A stretch of 64,000 bases of DNA, taken from Pelagerythrobacter rhizovicinus. Lineage in GTDB: Bacteria > Pseudomonadota > Alphaproteobacteria > Sphingomonadales > Sphingomonadaceae. Positions 53,168-63,289 of this stretch are shown here, piece by piece. Below the pieces are notes generated by a model, which saw nothing but the letters and a program-made list of their open reading frames with translations, ran no database searches and had not been told where the DNA came from. Each line of letters starts with the position of its first letter. The first letter of the stretch is position 1. The stretch covers positions 928,501 through 992,500 of the forward strand of contig NZ_SDPV01000001.1 in the NCBI RefSeq assembly GCF_004135625.1. The letters are read 5' to 3'. Made by a program: the position numbers and the translations under genes.

Positions 53168-54627
53168 TGGACTTCAAGGCTTCCCTCGCGCTCATCGCGC
53201 CCGAGATCCTGCTCAGCCTCTCCGCGCTGGCGCTGCTGCTGGTCGCGGCCTGGAGCCGCAATTCCAGCCGCTTGGTGAGCATACTTGCCGCCGTCGCGCT
53301 CGGTGGGGCGGCGTTCCTTGCCGCGCCCGCGCTCTGCGCCGGTGCCATGGGGCCGGACACGGCGGCCTTCGGCGGGCAGTTCGCCGCCGATGCCTTCGCT
53401 TCGTTCTCGAAGATCCTGATCTACGTCGCGGCCATCGGCTGCCTGATGATCGCGCCTACGTTCTTCGACCGCAACGGCGCGATGAGGCCCGAGTATCCGG
53501 TGTTGGTGCTGCTCGCCACGCTCGGCATGGGGATCATGGTTTCGGCGACCGACTTCATCACCCTCTATGTCGGGCTCGAGCTCAACAGCTTGGCTGCCTA
53601 CGTCCTCGCATCGTTCATGCGGACCGACGACCGTTCCGCCGAGGCAGGGCTCAAGTACTTCGTGCTGGGCGCACTGGCGAGCGGCATCCTCCTCTACGGC
53701 ATCAGCTTGGTCTATGGCTTCACCGGCGCCACCTCGTTCGAAGGCGCGCGCGCCGCGCTCGCGGGCGAGCTTTCCATGGGCGCGTTGTTCGGGCTGATCT
53801 TCGTGCTCGCCGGCCTAGCATTCAAGATCTCGGCCGTGCCGTTCCATATGTGGACGCCGGACGTTTACGAGGGCGCTCCGACGCCTGTGACGACGTTTTT
53901 CTCGACCGCGCCGAAGGTGGCGGCGATCGCGCTTACCGCACGTGTCGCGCTCGACGCCTTCGGCATGCAGGCCGATGCCTGGCGGCAGATCGTGATCTTC
54001 GCGGCGCTGGCCTCGATCATCCTCGGCGCGCTTGGCGCGATCGGTCAGAGCAACCTCAAGCGGCTGCTCGCCTATTCGTCGATCAACAACGTCGGCTTCA
54101 TCCTGATCGGCCTTGCCGCCGCGACGGTGGGCGGTGTTTCGGCGATGCTGGTCTATCTCGCGATCTACGTGGCGATGTCGCTGGGCAGTTTCGTTGCCGT
54201 GCTCATGCTGCGCGATGCGGAAGGGCGGCAGCTCGAAGGGATTGCCGACATTGCCGGATTGTCGCGCACGAAGCCCGTGCTCGCGCTGTGCGTCGCGGCC
54301 ATGATGCTCAGTCTCGCGGGGATTCCGCCGCTGTTCGGCTTCTGGGGCAAGCTGGTCGTGTTTCAGGCCGCGGTGGAGGCCGATCTCGCGGTGTTGGCCG
54401 CGATTGGCATCGCGGCCAGCGTGATCGGCGCCTTCTATTACATCAAGATCGTCAAGGTGATGTACTTCGACGAGCCGGCCGACGTGGTGAAGGGCGGGAG
54501 CGACTGGGCGCACTGGTTGATCCTGGGCGTGACAACGCTGTTCGTCTCGCCGCTGGGATATTTGCTGACGGGCCCCTTGGGCGATCTGGCCGACAGGGCA
54601 GCGGCCGCGCTGTTCTTCGTCGCTTGA
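53167..54627 (+). CDS. nuoN: NADH-quinone oxidoreductase subunit N
   Basis: 486 residues. Third antiporter-like subunit of the proton-pumping arm, with LYVGLELNSLAAYVLASFMR, HMWTPDVYEGAPTPVTTFFS, LAYSSINNVGFILIGLAAAT and IPPLFGFWGKLVVFQAAVEA. Its stop overlaps the TTG of birA, which continues the transcription unit. Confidence 0.97.
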   Translation: MDFKASLALIAPEILLSLSALALLLVAAWSRNSSRLVSILAAVALGGAAFLAAPALCAGAMGPDTAAFGGQFAADAFASFSKILIYVAAIGCLMIAPTFFDRNGAMRPEYPVLVLLATLGMGIMVSATDFITLYVGLELNSLAAYVLASFMRTDDRSAEAGLKYFVLGALASGILLYGISLVYGFTGATSFEGARAALAGELSMGALFGLIFVLAGLAFKISAVPFHMWTPDVYEGAPTPVTTFFSTAPKVAAIALTARVALDAFGMQADAWRQIVIFAALASIILGALGAIGQSNLKRLLAYSSINNVGFILIGLAAATVGGVSAMLVYLAIYVAMSLGSFVAVLMLRDAEGRQLEGIADIAGLSRTKPVLALCVAAMMLSLAGIPPLFGFWGKLVVFQAAVEADLAVLAAIGIAASVIGAFYYIKIVKVMYFDEPADVVKGGSDWAHWLILGVTTLFVSPLGYLLTGPLGDLADRAAAALFFVA

Positions 54628-55334
54628 TCCACACCGTCACAGAAACCGGATCGACCAGTGCCGACCTCGCCGCGCGGTTGCGCGCGGGGGAGCGCGTCGC
54701 GGAGGGTGACTGGCTGGTTGCGGACCGCCAGGTCGCGGGGCGGGGACGCCAAGGCCGCCCGTGGCAAGATGCGTCGGGCAATTTCATGGGGTCGACCGTG
54801 GTTCACCCAGGCCCCGGCGATCCACCCGCGCACACTCTGACGCTGGCTACGGCGCTGGCGGCCTACGAAGCCGTCGTGCCGCTGCTTTCCGACCCGCGTG
54901 CGCTCGCCATCAAGTGGCCGAACGACCTCCTGCTTGGCGGCGCCAAGCTCTCGGGCATATTGCTCGAGCGTGAAGGCGACGCGGTTGTGGTGGGCATCGG
55001 AATCAATCTTGCGCAGGCGCCCGACCTGCCGGACCGGCCGACGGTGGCCCTGTCGGATCTCGGACCGGCGCCCGATCGCGATGCATTCGCTATCACCCTG
55101 GCGGCCGCCTTCGATCGGGAGATCGAGCGCTGGCGGACTTTCGGCATCGAACCGCTGATCCGTCGCTGGCTGGCCGTGGCGCACCCGCTCGGCACCCCGC
55201 TCAAGGTGCATGATGCCGACGGCGTGCCGACCTACGGCACCTTTGCCGGCCTCGCGCCCGACGCATCGCTTCTCCTGCTCTTGGAAGACGGGACGACCCG
55301 TGTCATCCACGCAGGCGATGTGACGCTCGGCTGA
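54624..55334 (+). CDS. birA: Biotin-[acetyl-CoA-carboxylase] ligase, monofunctional
   Basis: 236 residues from TTG 54624, overlapping nuoN. The biotinyl-AMP site [11 protein letters not shown], the [20 protein letters not shown] segment and [13 protein letters not shown] are diagnostic. There is no N-terminal helix-turn-helix, so it is the ligase-only type and cannot act as the biotin repressor. It loads biotin on BCCP. coaX follows 11 bases later. The nuoN-birA-coaX-rnj order is common in alphaproteobacteria. Confidence 0.94.
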   Translation: MIHTVTETGSTSADLAARLRAGERVAEGDWLVADRQVAGRGRQGRPWQDASGNFMGSTVVHPGPGDPPAHTLTLATALAAYEAVVPLLSDPRALAIKWPNDLLLGGAKLSGILLEREGDAVVVGIGINLAQAPDLPDRPTVALSDLGPAPDRDAFAITLAAAFDREIERWRTFGIEPLIRRWLAVAHPLGTPLKVHDADGVPTYGTFAGLAPDASLLLLLEDGTTRVIHAGDVTLG

Positions 55335-55345
55335 AGGAACCCGCC

Positions 55346-56122
55346 ATGCTGCTCGCTGCCGATGTCGGAAACACCAACGTGGTCTTCGCACTGTTCGAGG
55401 GCCTGGAGATCAAGGCCCGCTGGCGTATAGCCACCGATCCCCGCCGCACGGGTGATGAATACGCGGTCTGGTTGCTCCAACTACTCAAGATCGAGGGTTA
55501 CGAGCGGACGGCGATTACACAGATCATCGTCGGATCGGTCGTGCCGCGCGCCATTCACAATCTTACCGTGCTGGCCGAGAAGTACTTCGGTCTGACGCCG
55601 CTGATCGCGGGCGAGGGCGAGGCTGCCTGGGGCTTCTCTGTCGATGTCGACGAGCCGCGCTCGCTCGGCGCGGACCGTGCGCTCAACACCATCGCCGCGC
55701 ACGCGAAGTATCGGGGTGATCTGATCGTGGTCGACTTCGGCACCGCAACGACTTTCGACGCCGTCGATTTCAACGGCGCCTACAAGGGCGGGGTCATCGC
55801 GCCGGGGATCAACCTCTCACTCGATGCATTGGTGGGAAACACCGCGAAGCTGCCGAGGATCGCGATTGAGGCGCCGCGCACGAATAGCGTAATCGGCACG
55901 AACACCGAGGATCAGATGCTGATCGGCGTATTCTGGGGCTATGTCTCGATGATGGAAGGCCTGATTGCCCGCATGCGTGCCGAGATCGGACGTCCGGCGA
56001 AAGTGGTCGCGACCGGCGGCCTCGCGATCCTGTTCGACCAGCACACGCAGATCTTCGACGCGGTCGACGCCGATCTGACGCTTGAAGGCCTTGCCATTCT
56101 CGCGGAGCGCGCGTCACGGTGA
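55346..56122 (+). CDS. coaX: Type III pantothenate kinase
   Basis: 258 residues. It has the ASKHA-type motifs: [34 protein letters not shown] and [20 protein letters not shown], followed by [20 protein letters not shown]. CoaX phosphorylates pantothenate in the first step of coenzyme A synthesis and is feedback-insensitive. It overlaps the rnj start by four bases (GTGA). Confidence 0.96.
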   Translation: MLLAADVGNTNVVFALFEGLEIKARWRIATDPRRTGDEYAVWLLQLLKIEGYERTAITQIIVGSVVPRAIHNLTVLAEKYFGLTPLIAGEGEAAWGFSVDVDEPRSLGADRALNTIAAHAKYRGDLIVVDFGTATTFDAVDFNGAYKGGVIAPGINLSLDALVGNTAKLPRIAIEAPRTNSVIGTNTEDQMLIGVFWGYVSMMEGLIARMRAEIGRPAKVVATGGLAILFDQHTQIFDAVDADLTLEGLAILAERASR

Positions 56123-57762
56123 AAAAGGACTTCACTCCGGAGAAGGAACTTCTGTTCATCGCGCTCGGCGGATCGGGCGAGATCGGCATGAACGTCAACC
56201 TCTACGGGTGCGACGGCAAGTGGCTGATGGTGGACCTCGGAATGACGTTCTCCGGAGGCGAATATCCGGGCGTGGACCTCGTGTTCGCGGACCTCGAGTT
56301 CATCGAGGAGCGCGCGAAGGACCTCGTCGGGATCGTCCTCACCCACGCGCACGAGGACCATATCGGCGCGGTGCCCTATTTCGCTGCCGACCTCGGCGTT
56401 CCGCTCTACGCCACGCCGTTCACCGCGGATCTGGTGATGCGCAAACTGGAGGAAGCCGGGCTCTCGCGGACGGTCGAACTTAACGTCGTCGCAAGCACCG
56501 ATCAGTTCTTCTTAGGCCCCTTCGGTATCTCTTATGTGCCGCTCGCTCACTCGATCGCGGAGGGCAACGCGCTGTTGATCGAAACGCCGTATGGCCGCGT
56601 GTTCCACACCGGGGACTGGAAGCTCGACGAGGATCCCATCGTCGGCGAACCCACCACCGAGGAGGAACTGACCGAACTCGGCGATGAGGGCATCCTCGCG
56701 CTCGTGTGCGATTCGACCAACGTTTTCAATCCCGCACCGAGCGGGTCGGAAGGCGCGGTCTATCAGGGCCTGATGGAAGAGGTGAAGCGCCACACCGGTA
56801 AACGCGTGCTGGTGACCACGTTCGCCTCCAACGTTGCGCGCCTGCACACTTTGGGCGAGGTTGCCAAGGCGACCGGACGACGCCTGTGCGTCGCGGGACG
56901 GTCGCTCGACCGCATCATCGAAGTCGCGCAGGACAACGGCTATCTCGAAGACCTGCCGCCTTTGGTCGATTTCGACACCGCCATGGGCCTGCCCCGCGGC
57001 GAAGTCCTCATCCTCGCGACCGGCGGGCAGGGCGAACCGAGAGCAGCGCTCGCGCGGGTCGCCGACGGATCGCACCCGATCGAGCTCACCGCGGGCGACG
57101 TGGTGCTGTTCTCCAGTCGTCAGATTCCCGGCAACGAGATCGCCATCGGGCGGGTGCAAAACCAGCTCGCCGCGCGTGGAATCGTGATGGTCACAGACCG
57201 GCAGAGCGCGATCCACGTGTCCGGTCATCCCGGCCGGCCGGAGCTCGAGGCGCTTTACGGATGGCTGCGCCCCGACGTGCTTGTGCCGGTCCATGGTGAG
57301 GTGCGACACATGCAGGAACAGGCACGGCTCGGCCTTGCCAGCGGCATTCCCCACGCGGTGGCGCAGGTGAATGGCGACGTCGTGCGCCTCGCGCCGGGCG
57401 AACCCGGGAAAGTGGCGGAAGTGCGCGCGGGGCGCCTCGTGCTCGACGGCGACATTATTGCGCCGGCCGACGGGGAGGGGATCGTCATGCGCCGGCGCAT
57501 TGCCGCGGAAGGCGCTCTCGTCGTCATTCTCGGCCCTCACGGGGGCGTGACCATCGAGACATTCGGACTGCCGCTGGAAGAGGACATGGGGGAGTTCATC
57601 GCGGAAGCCAAAGCCGATGTACTCGAGGCGATCCGCAAACTACGCGGAAAGGCGTCCGGCGCGGATGGCATCTCCGAGGCTGCCAGACTGGCCGCACGCC
57701 GGGCGGCGCGCCGTTGGTCGGGCAAGAACCCGCAGGTCAAGGTCATGACGATAGGGGACTGA
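56119..57762 (+). CDS. rnj: Ribonuclease J
   Basis: 547 residues from GTG 56119. The metallo-beta-lactamase active site is [19 protein letters not shown] (H76, H78, D80, H81), with [27 protein letters not shown] and [10 protein letters not shown]-like [20 protein letters not shown] in the beta-CASP domain. RNase J has endo- and 5'-3' exonuclease activity. It ends about 25 residues after [20 protein letters not shown]. It is followed by a DUF1467 gene four bases later. Confidence 0.95.
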   Translation: MKKDFTPEKELLFIALGGSGEIGMNVNLYGCDGKWLMVDLGMTFSGGEYPGVDLVFADLEFIEERAKDLVGIVLTHAHEDHIGAVPYFAADLGVPLYATPFTADLVMRKLEEAGLSRTVELNVVASTDQFFLGPFGISYVPLAHSIAEGNALLIETPYGRVFHTGDWKLDEDPIVGEPTTEEELTELGDEGILALVCDSTNVFNPAPSGSEGAVYQGLMEEVKRHTGKRVLVTTFASNVARLHTLGEVAKATGRRLCVAGRSLDRIIEVAQDNGYLEDLPPLVDFDTAMGLPRGEVLILATGGQGEPRAALARVADGSHPIELTAGDVVLFSSRQIPGNEIAIGRVQNQLAARGIVMVTDRQSAIHVSGHPGRPELEALYGWLRPDVLVPVHGEVRHMQEQARLGLASGIPHAVAQVNGDVVRLAPGEPGKVAEVRAGRLVLDGDIIAPADGEGIVMRRRIAAEGALVVILGPHGGVTIETFGLPLEEDMGEFIAEAKADVLEAIRKLRGKASGADGISEAARLAARRAARRWSGKNPQVKVMTIGD

Positions 57763-57766
57763 CGCA

Positions 57767-58036
57767 GTGCAGTGGACTTCGATCCTCGCGATCTACTTCA
57801 TCGTCTGGGTGATGAGCGCGTTCTTCCTGTTGCCGTTCGGAGTGCGCACTCACGACGAGCTTGGACTCGATCGAGTGCCGGGCCAGGCCGACAGTGCGCC
57901 GGCCAATTTCCGCCCGGGGCGTGTGGCTCTGCGAGCGACCATTCTTGCGGCAGTGCTTACGGCCCTTTTCGTGCTCAATTACGAGTACCGCTGGGTGGAC
58001 GCCGAAGATCTCGACGTTACCCGCCTATTCGCGTAG
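57767..58036 (+). CDS. DUF1467 family membrane protein
   Basis: 89 residues from GTG 57767. Two membrane segments (ILAIYFIVWVMSAFFLLPFG and ATILAAVLTALFVLNYEYRW) surround the family motif FGVRTHDELG. DUF1467 proteins are small inner-membrane proteins that normally lie between rnj and proS in alphaproteobacteria. Here proS is absent from the position; a convergent coiled-coil gene overlaps its last 12 bases instead. Confidence 0.88.
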   Translation: MQWTSILAIYFIVWVMSAFFLLPFGVRTHDELGLDRVPGQADSAPANFRPGRVALRATILAAVLTALFVLNYEYRWVDAEDLDVTRLFA

Positions 58037-60649
58037 CCGCTTGATCGCCTGGGCGAGCGCCACGTAGAGCTTGCCCATGTCCGAGCTGAGCAAGGTGACG
58101 CCCAGCGCATTTCCGTCACGCGTCGAGAGCATCGTACGCAGCATGCCCTCAAAATCCGCGACATAGCGATTCACGTTCTCCTGGAAATCAGGCTCGCTTT
58201 CGTAAAGCGATGCAATCTCGCGGGCCTCGCTCCGGCTGAGCAAGCGCACCGCACGACGGGTGAAAATGCCACGATCGCCGCGGAGATAGGATGCCCATGC
58301 AGTGTCGGTCACATCGGTTGAGAGCGCCTTCGCGATATCTATGGCGTTCGAATTCAGGCTTTCGGTGATAAGCGCCATACGCCGCGCGAAATCGTTGTCG
58401 ACCTGCTCTTCGGCGCGTTGACGGGCATGCGCAACACGCGTTTCCAGATTGCCGGCAAGCTCGTCAACCTTGGCGAGCTGGTCGCGGAGCTGAATCGCGG
58501 CCTGGCGGCTCGCATCCGACGCTTTCGCGGCCGCTTTCTCCAGTTGACCGATCGACTGCTCGGCCTTTTCCCGCATGACTTCATCGAGGGCCTGGGAGGT
58601 CTCGGTTCCGACCCGTTCGGCAAGTTCGCGGATGCTTTCGCTGGCGCTTTCCCCGATCGCGGCACGGGCCGAGCGAGCGGCGGTTTCAAGCGCCTCGATC
58701 GCATCACGCAGATCAACCCGCGCCTTTTCGGCGACCGCCGTGCTGTCCTCGTCGAGACTGGCAATCACGTTGCGAAGTTCCGCAATCTGCGCTGTATGGG
58801 CTTCGTTCGCCTGCGCGAAGCGCTCGTGCAAGGCGTCCACATCGGTGATCGTCTCGCGACCGGTATCGCGCGCACCGGCCACGTAATCGGACAGTTGCGC
58901 ACTGGTGACATTCGCCTCGTCGAGCACGAGCTTGAGATTGCCCGCGCGTTCCTCGACCGAGGCCAGGCGGCTTTCGGCTTCGCCTATTGCGAGAGGCAGA
59001 TCCTCCCGTGAATGCTGTGCGCTCGCCTGGAGCAGCTCGAGCAGGCGCACGCTCGCTTCGGTGAGCGAGGCCACGGCTTCGTCGGTTCCGTTCAATGTCG
59101 AACGACTTTCGGTAAGCTTCGCTTCGAGCCGTTCGAGGCTCTGCGCGAGGACCTTCTCGGTCTCTCCCCCGTGGGAAGCAATCGCTTCCACCTCGGCGCG
59201 CAGCTGCACCAGGCGCTCGGTTATGGTCTCGCCCTTGCGGGCGAGTTCGTCGGTTTGCGCGATGTGCGCCTCGCGCCGTTCGGCGATGGCCGCGTCGATC
59301 TCCGCAAGGCGCGACGCCAGCGCCTCCGTATACTCGCGCTCCGCCTCCGCGAGAACGGCTTGGCGCTCCGCGATGCGGTCCTGCAGGCGTTGGTCGCGCT
59401 CGGCAATGCCGCGGTCCACGTTCTCCGCTTCCGTCTTGAGTGCGGCGAGCTTCCGATTGGCGGAAGCAAGGGCGTTTTCGTCCACGCCCGTGATCACCTC
59501 GATCGCCTCGGTGAGGCGCTGCTTCATTGCCTCGACCTGTTCGCCCCAGGTGCCGAGTGCAGCCTCCTCACTCTCGCGCACCGCGTTGCCTATGGTCTTC
59601 GCCTCTTCTCTCAGACCTCCCAGACGCGCACGGAGAGAAACCAGCGCTTCCTCCTCTTCCGACGCCAACGACTCATGGGTCGCGCGAAGTTCCTCCGAAA
59701 GAGAGTCGGCACGCCGGCGCAAAGCGGCCAGCGTCTCCACCTCGCGCCCATCGAGTTCTGCGCGAAACGCCTCGCTCCTCGTGCGCAATACCTCGAAACG
59801 TTCTGAGGTCAGGCGGTCGAGCTGATCGAGCTGTTCTTCAAATCGGCCGAGTGCTTCTTCGATGCGGTTCTGCAGCGATCCGACTTGGCGCTCGCTGGCG
59901 AGGCCGAAATCGTTGAGCCGTTCGAAACCCTTCGTCAGCTCAGCCACGTGTTCGTTAGCGACACGGCCGGCGTTGCCGATCTGATTGGAAACGTCGCGAG
60001 CCGAATTGGCGATGACCGGCAAGTCATCGCGCAATTTGTTCATGTTGGTCAGTGCAGTCGAGCTTACAGTTGCCAGCGCCTCCACCTGTTGACCGTTGTC
60101 GTGGACAAGACTCTGAAGATGATCGGCATGGGTCGAAAGCCGTTCCGTCGCAACGCGCCCGAGCGCGTCGAGTTCGCGCGACTGTGATGCGAGGAATTCG
60201 CGCGCGAGGCTGAGTTCACGATTGATCGTTCCGAGCCGCGTTTCAAGCAGACGGGATTCGGCCGACAACAATTGCGCAACGTCGCCGAAGCGGCGCGCCT
60301 CATGCCTGCTGTTGCGCGTCGCAAGCAGCCACGACACGGCCACTAGAAGGACCGGCATGGTCCACAGGCTGATCCAGGCGATCCACTGCGCCAGGGGAGC
60401 GCCCGCAAGCATCGGTTCACGGAAAGTCCAGACGAACGTCGCGGTCCACGCCGCGATTGCCCCGAGGGCGAGCGAGAGTGCAAGCCATGGCGCCCGCAAC
60501 TTCGGCTCGGGCTCTTCGGCCCAATCCTCCTCCGACAGCGCAAGATCGAGGGTATCTTCCTCGATCGTCACTGCTTCGGTTTCGTGCGCGATCATTTCGC
60601 CATCTGCGCGGTCCGGCCCGATGGCCCTGATGTTCGATCCCCCAGACAT
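58025..60649 (-). CDS. Very long coiled-coil membrane protein
   Basis: 874 residues. The N-terminal 60 are acidic and disordered, two hydrophobic segments (LALSLALGAIAAWTATFVW; ISLWTMPVLLVAVSWLLAT) follow, and the remaining 700 or so are almost continuous heptad-rich helix with Glu, Arg, Ala, Leu and Gln, for example LAEIDAAIAERREAHIAQTD. The C-terminal 120 residues form a more compact helical region (FTRRAVRLLSRSEAREIASL, MGKLYVALAQAIKRL). No ATPase motif is present, although such proteins are sometimes labelled so. It may be a scaffold spanning the periplasm or cytoplasm. It is divergent from the Hpt-like gene with 71 bases between starts. Confidence 0.85.
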   Translation of the reverse strand: MSGGSNIRAIGPDRADGEMIAHETEAVTIEEDTLDLALSEEDWAEEPEPKLRAPWLALSLALGAIAAWTATFVWTFREPMLAGAPLAQWIAWISLWTMPVLLVAVSWLLATRNSRHEARRFGDVAQLLSAESRLLETRLGTINRELSLAREFLASQSRELDALGRVATERLSTHADHLQSLVHDNGQQVEALATVSSTALTNMNKLRDDLPVIANSARDVSNQIGNAGRVANEHVAELTKGFERLNDFGLASERQVGSLQNRIEEALGRFEEQLDQLDRLTSERFEVLRTRSEAFRAELDGREVETLAALRRRADSLSEELRATHESLASEEEEALVSLRARLGGLREEAKTIGNAVRESEEAALGTWGEQVEAMKQRLTEAIEVITGVDENALASANRKLAALKTEAENVDRGIAERDQRLQDRIAERQAVLAEAEREYTEALASRLAEIDAAIAERREAHIAQTDELARKGETITERLVQLRAEVEAIASHGGETEKVLAQSLERLEAKLTESRSTLNGTDEAVASLTEASVRLLELLQASAQHSREDLPLAIGEAESRLASVEERAGNLKLVLDEANVTSAQLSDYVAGARDTGRETITDVDALHERFAQANEAHTAQIAELRNVIASLDEDSTAVAEKARVDLRDAIEALETAARSARAAIGESASESIRELAERVGTETSQALDEVMREKAEQSIGQLEKAAAKASDASRQAAIQLRDQLAKVDELAGNLETRVAHARQRAEEQVDNDFARRMALITESLNSNAIDIAKALSTDVTDTAWASYLRGDRGIFTRRAVRLLSRSEAREIASLYESEPDFQENVNRYVADFEGMLRTMLSTRDGNALGVTLLSSDMGKLYVALAQAIKRLRE

Positions 60650-60720
60650 GCTCGCGAGGCTATCACGAAAAGGAGGTGCTGAAACCCTGCTTTAACCATT
60701 CTTGCGATAGAACGAGTGAG

Positions 60721-61026
60721 ATGGTCCACGAAAACGGTGCTCTGGACGCTACTCTGGCAGCGGCTGCCGGCGAGGACGTTGTTCTGCTCGCCGAACTGCG
60801 TGGAGCTTTCCTCGAGAGCGTCGAACGACAGATCGACCTGCTGCGACGCGCGCGCTGCGACGGGAACTGGAAGGTTGCCGCCCTCCGCTTAAAAGGGTTG
60901 GGTGCGAGTTTTCACGTTACGCAACTCATTCAACTTGCCGACGAGGCCGCTGCGGCGGCGCCCGGGGAGCCGACGGTGCTACGCAAGCTCGAGGCGTTCC
61001 GGCGAGACTTGTCCGGCCGCACCTGA
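60721..61026 (+). CDS. Hpt-like protein lacking the phosphoacceptor histidine
   Basis: 101 residues from ATG 60721. The pattern LLAELRGAFLESVERQIDLL, then WKVAALRLKGLGASFHVTQL, then IQLADEAAAAA matches a four-helix Hpt domain. In Hpt proteins the phosphorylated histidine is the second residue of A-H-x-L-K-G; here this position (about residue 55) is leucine in AALRLKG. The protein thus cannot carry phosphate in the usual way. It may be a regulatory pseudo-Hpt. It is the first gene of a plus-strand group that continues to the window end. Confidence 0.72.
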   Translation: MVHENGALDATLAAAAGEDVVLLAELRGAFLESVERQIDLLRRARCDGNWKVAALRLKGLGASFHVTQLIQLADEAAAAAPGEPTVLRKLEAFRRDLSGRT

Positions 61027-61099
61027 GCGCTCGATCGGCGCGCTTGGCACAGGCATGAGCTGGGCCTAAACCTCTTCGCTTTGATGCGGGAGAGAGCAA

Positions 61100-62299
61100 T
61101 TGCGGGTGGCGATCCTGTCGGCAATCCGTCCGGGCGGCGAAGGGGCTGAAACGGTGCGTGGCTTGCTCACCGTTGCCGGCCGCAGTGTTGCCGCGCTCCA
61201 GCTGGACCTCGCGCTACGCCTCGGATGTGAGCGCATCGTGTGCCTGGCCGAGGACCTGAACGAAGGCATACTCCCGTTGCTACACCGCGCCGAGGAGGGC
61301 GGGGCAAGCTTCCACGCGCTGAGCAGCGCCAGATCGCTTTCCGGCCTGGTGCGGGCGCAGGACGAACTGTTCCTTTTCGCGGAAGGTGTTGTGCCCGATC
61401 CGCTGGTCGTGGGAGAACTGCTGGGCGAGCGTCAGGGCATCGTCGCTTTGCCGGCCGACCCCGGAATCGAGGCAGGTTTCGAGCGGATCGACCGCGACCA
61501 TGCCTGGGCCGGTGTGGCCCGTCTGCCCGGGGCGACGGTCGAACGTCTGGTCGAAATGCCGTTCGAGGTCGATGCCGTGCCCGCCCTGCTTCGTGTGGGA
61601 CTGCAAACCGGGACGCGGTTGATCCCCCTGCCTCCGTCTCTGTTGGCAGATCGCCGCTGGGCTCTGCTGTGCAATGATGAGCAGGCGCGGGCGTTCGAGT
61701 CCGGCTGGCTGAACCGGAGAGCCGCGCTCTCTTCGTTCGCAGCGCCCGCGTATGCGGTGGCCGATCGGCTCGCCAGGACCCTGGCACCAGACATTCTTGC
61801 GCGGCGAGGCAGAGCGGCGCTTCCAGTTGTAGGCGGCTTCGTTGGGCTGGGCGCAGCGCTGGCCGCCGGCTGGTGGGAGATTCCTGCGCTGGCCTTTGGT
61901 TCGGCTGCAATCGGGGCATTCCTATTGCGTGTGGGGGAGACCGTCGCCGCGTTCCTGAACGAAGGCGGGCAGAGCGGGGTGATCATGCGAGCCGCCCGCG
62001 CGGTGCCGCGACTGGCGATCGATGCCACGGTTCTCGCGCTGATCGGAATGCTCGCCCCGTCGGGAGAGATCACCGGCTGGCTCTTCGCAGGGATCGCACT
62101 GCTGCTGGCGCTGCGGGTCGCCGAACGGTCGCCGGTGGAGGCATTCTCACAAGCGTCATCGGACCGGACGATACTTGCCTTCGTCCTGGCGCTATGCGCC
62201 ATCGTCGATCAGATACTCGTCGGAATTCAGATGCTCGTGCTTGCCCTGCTCGCTGTGCTCTACTTGATCGGGGCGCGATGGCGGATAACAGGCTCTTAA
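61100..62299 (+). CDS. Unrecognised membrane protein with nucleotidyltransferase-like N-terminus
   Basis: 399 residues from TTG 61100, with GGGAGAGAG upstream; a GTG six bases later is possible. The first 200 residues look like a degenerate GT-A/NTP-transferase fold: LLTVAGRSVAALQLDLALRL resembles the sugar- and CTP-transferase segment that carries ...VAGRPLL.HQL..., but the G-x-G-x-R motif is not intact. The second half has about five to six hydrophobic helices (ALPVVGGFVGLGAALAAGWW, AFVLALCAIVDQILVGIQML and others). This layout recalls bifunctional nucleotidyl/CDP-alcohol phosphotransferases, but the CDP-alcohol motif is not seen. Function unknown. Confidence 0.75.
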   Translation: MRVAILSAIRPGGEGAETVRGLLTVAGRSVAALQLDLALRLGCERIVCLAEDLNEGILPLLHRAEEGGASFHALSSARSLSGLVRAQDELFLFAEGVVPDPLVVGELLGERQGIVALPADPGIEAGFERIDRDHAWAGVARLPGATVERLVEMPFEVDAVPALLRVGLQTGTRLIPLPPSLLADRRWALLCNDEQARAFESGWLNRRAALSSFAAPAYAVADRLARTLAPDILARRGRAALPVVGGFVGLGAALAAGWWEIPALAFGSAAIGAFLLRVGETVAAFLNEGGQSGVIMRAARAVPRLAIDATVLALIGMLAPSGEITGWLFAGIALLLALRVAERSPVEAFSQASSDRTILAFVLALCAIVDQILVGIQMLVLALLAVLYLIGARWRITGS

Positions 62300-62322
62300 C
62301 TATGCCGCGCTAAGGCGGATCG

Positions 62323-63285
62323 ATGACCGACTCCGGCACGACCAGTACCTCGTATTCGCCGATCGAGGCGGTTCTCGCGAGCGAGCTCGCCCGCGGGGAT
62401 CTCGTGCTGGGGACAGTCGGTCCCATGCTGGGCATGCTGCTGGCCAGCCACGACAGCGCGCTCTTCACCGACGAGGTCGTTGCCGGTGTGCGCGGTATGG
62501 GTCTTCATGTGGCACGACAGATGCTGACTGCGCAGGCGAAGGCCGCCGGTGTCGAGGAATCATGCGTCTTCGCCGTCGAGCATGCGGATGCCTTGGCGGA
62601 GGCGTTGACCGCAAATCTGCAGTTCCTCGGGCACTGCCACGTACTCGCGCTCGAACATAGATTGTCGACGCATCTGGAGCGGAGCAACGCGATCGATCCG
62701 GTGCTTTCGCCGCTGCTTCAATCGCTGACCGGCGCGCCAGACGCTGAGACGGCGCAATTGGCGAAGGCCGCGCTCGGCGCGCAGGCGCGCTTCACCGAAC
62801 AGCAGCGACGGACGGAACTGCCACTCCGGGAACTGCCGCCGTCGCTATTCGAGCAGGCGCTGTCCCTGTGGCGTTCGCGCGCGACGGGTGCGGAGCGGAG
62901 CGTTGTCGAGGAAACCGTCGAGCATCTGCGCGAAGCTTATGATCCGCAGGCCAGGCGCGTCAGCTTGCTGGAGCGGGTCGCCGGTATGATCGGCGAGGGA
63001 CCGAGATCCATGCTGTCGGTCGAACACGCCGGAGTGGCCCTCTTCCTGTCTGCGCTTGCCCTCGCAACCAACCAGGACCGCGATCTGATCGCCCTAGCTA
63101 CCAACGAAAGCCAGGTCGGGCGCCTTGCGCTGGCCCTGCGCGGGGCCGGACTCTCGCCCGAACAGATCGCCAAGCAGTTCGTGCTGGTCCATCCGGGCGT
63201 CCTCGTACCTGAGGGGCTGGACTCGCTGCCGTCCGATCGTGCGGCGGCACTGCTCGCGGCGTCCGATAGGCAGGCCTTGGGCTAA
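62323..63285 (+). CDS. Unrecognised, mostly helical cytoplasmic protein
   Basis: 320 residues. No signal peptide or membrane segment is visible. The protein is almost wholly helical with short repeated patterns (SPIEAVLASELARGDLVLGT, LAKAALGAQARFTEQQRRTE) and a C-terminal ALALRGAGLSPEQIAKQFVL segment. Two cysteines are in EESCVF and GHCHV. I do not recognise a domain; a remote relation to helical DUF2336-type proteins is possible but not shown. It is flanked by the nucleotidyltransferase-like gene (24 bases) and the partial gene at 63290 (four bases). Confidence 0.7.
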   Translation: MTDSGTTSTSYSPIEAVLASELARGDLVLGTVGPMLGMLLASHDSALFTDEVVAGVRGMGLHVARQMLTAQAKAAGVEESCVFAVEHADALAEALTANLQFLGHCHVLALEHRLSTHLERSNAIDPVLSPLLQSLTGAPDAETAQLAKAALGAQARFTEQQRRTELPLRELPPSLFEQALSLWRSRATGAERSVVEETVEHLREAYDPQARRVSLLERVAGMIGEGPRSMLSVEHAGVALFLSALALATNQDRDLIALATNESQVGRLALALRGAGLSPEQIAKQFVLVHPGVLVPEGLDSLPSDRAAALLAASDRQALG

Positions 63286-63289
63286 GCCC

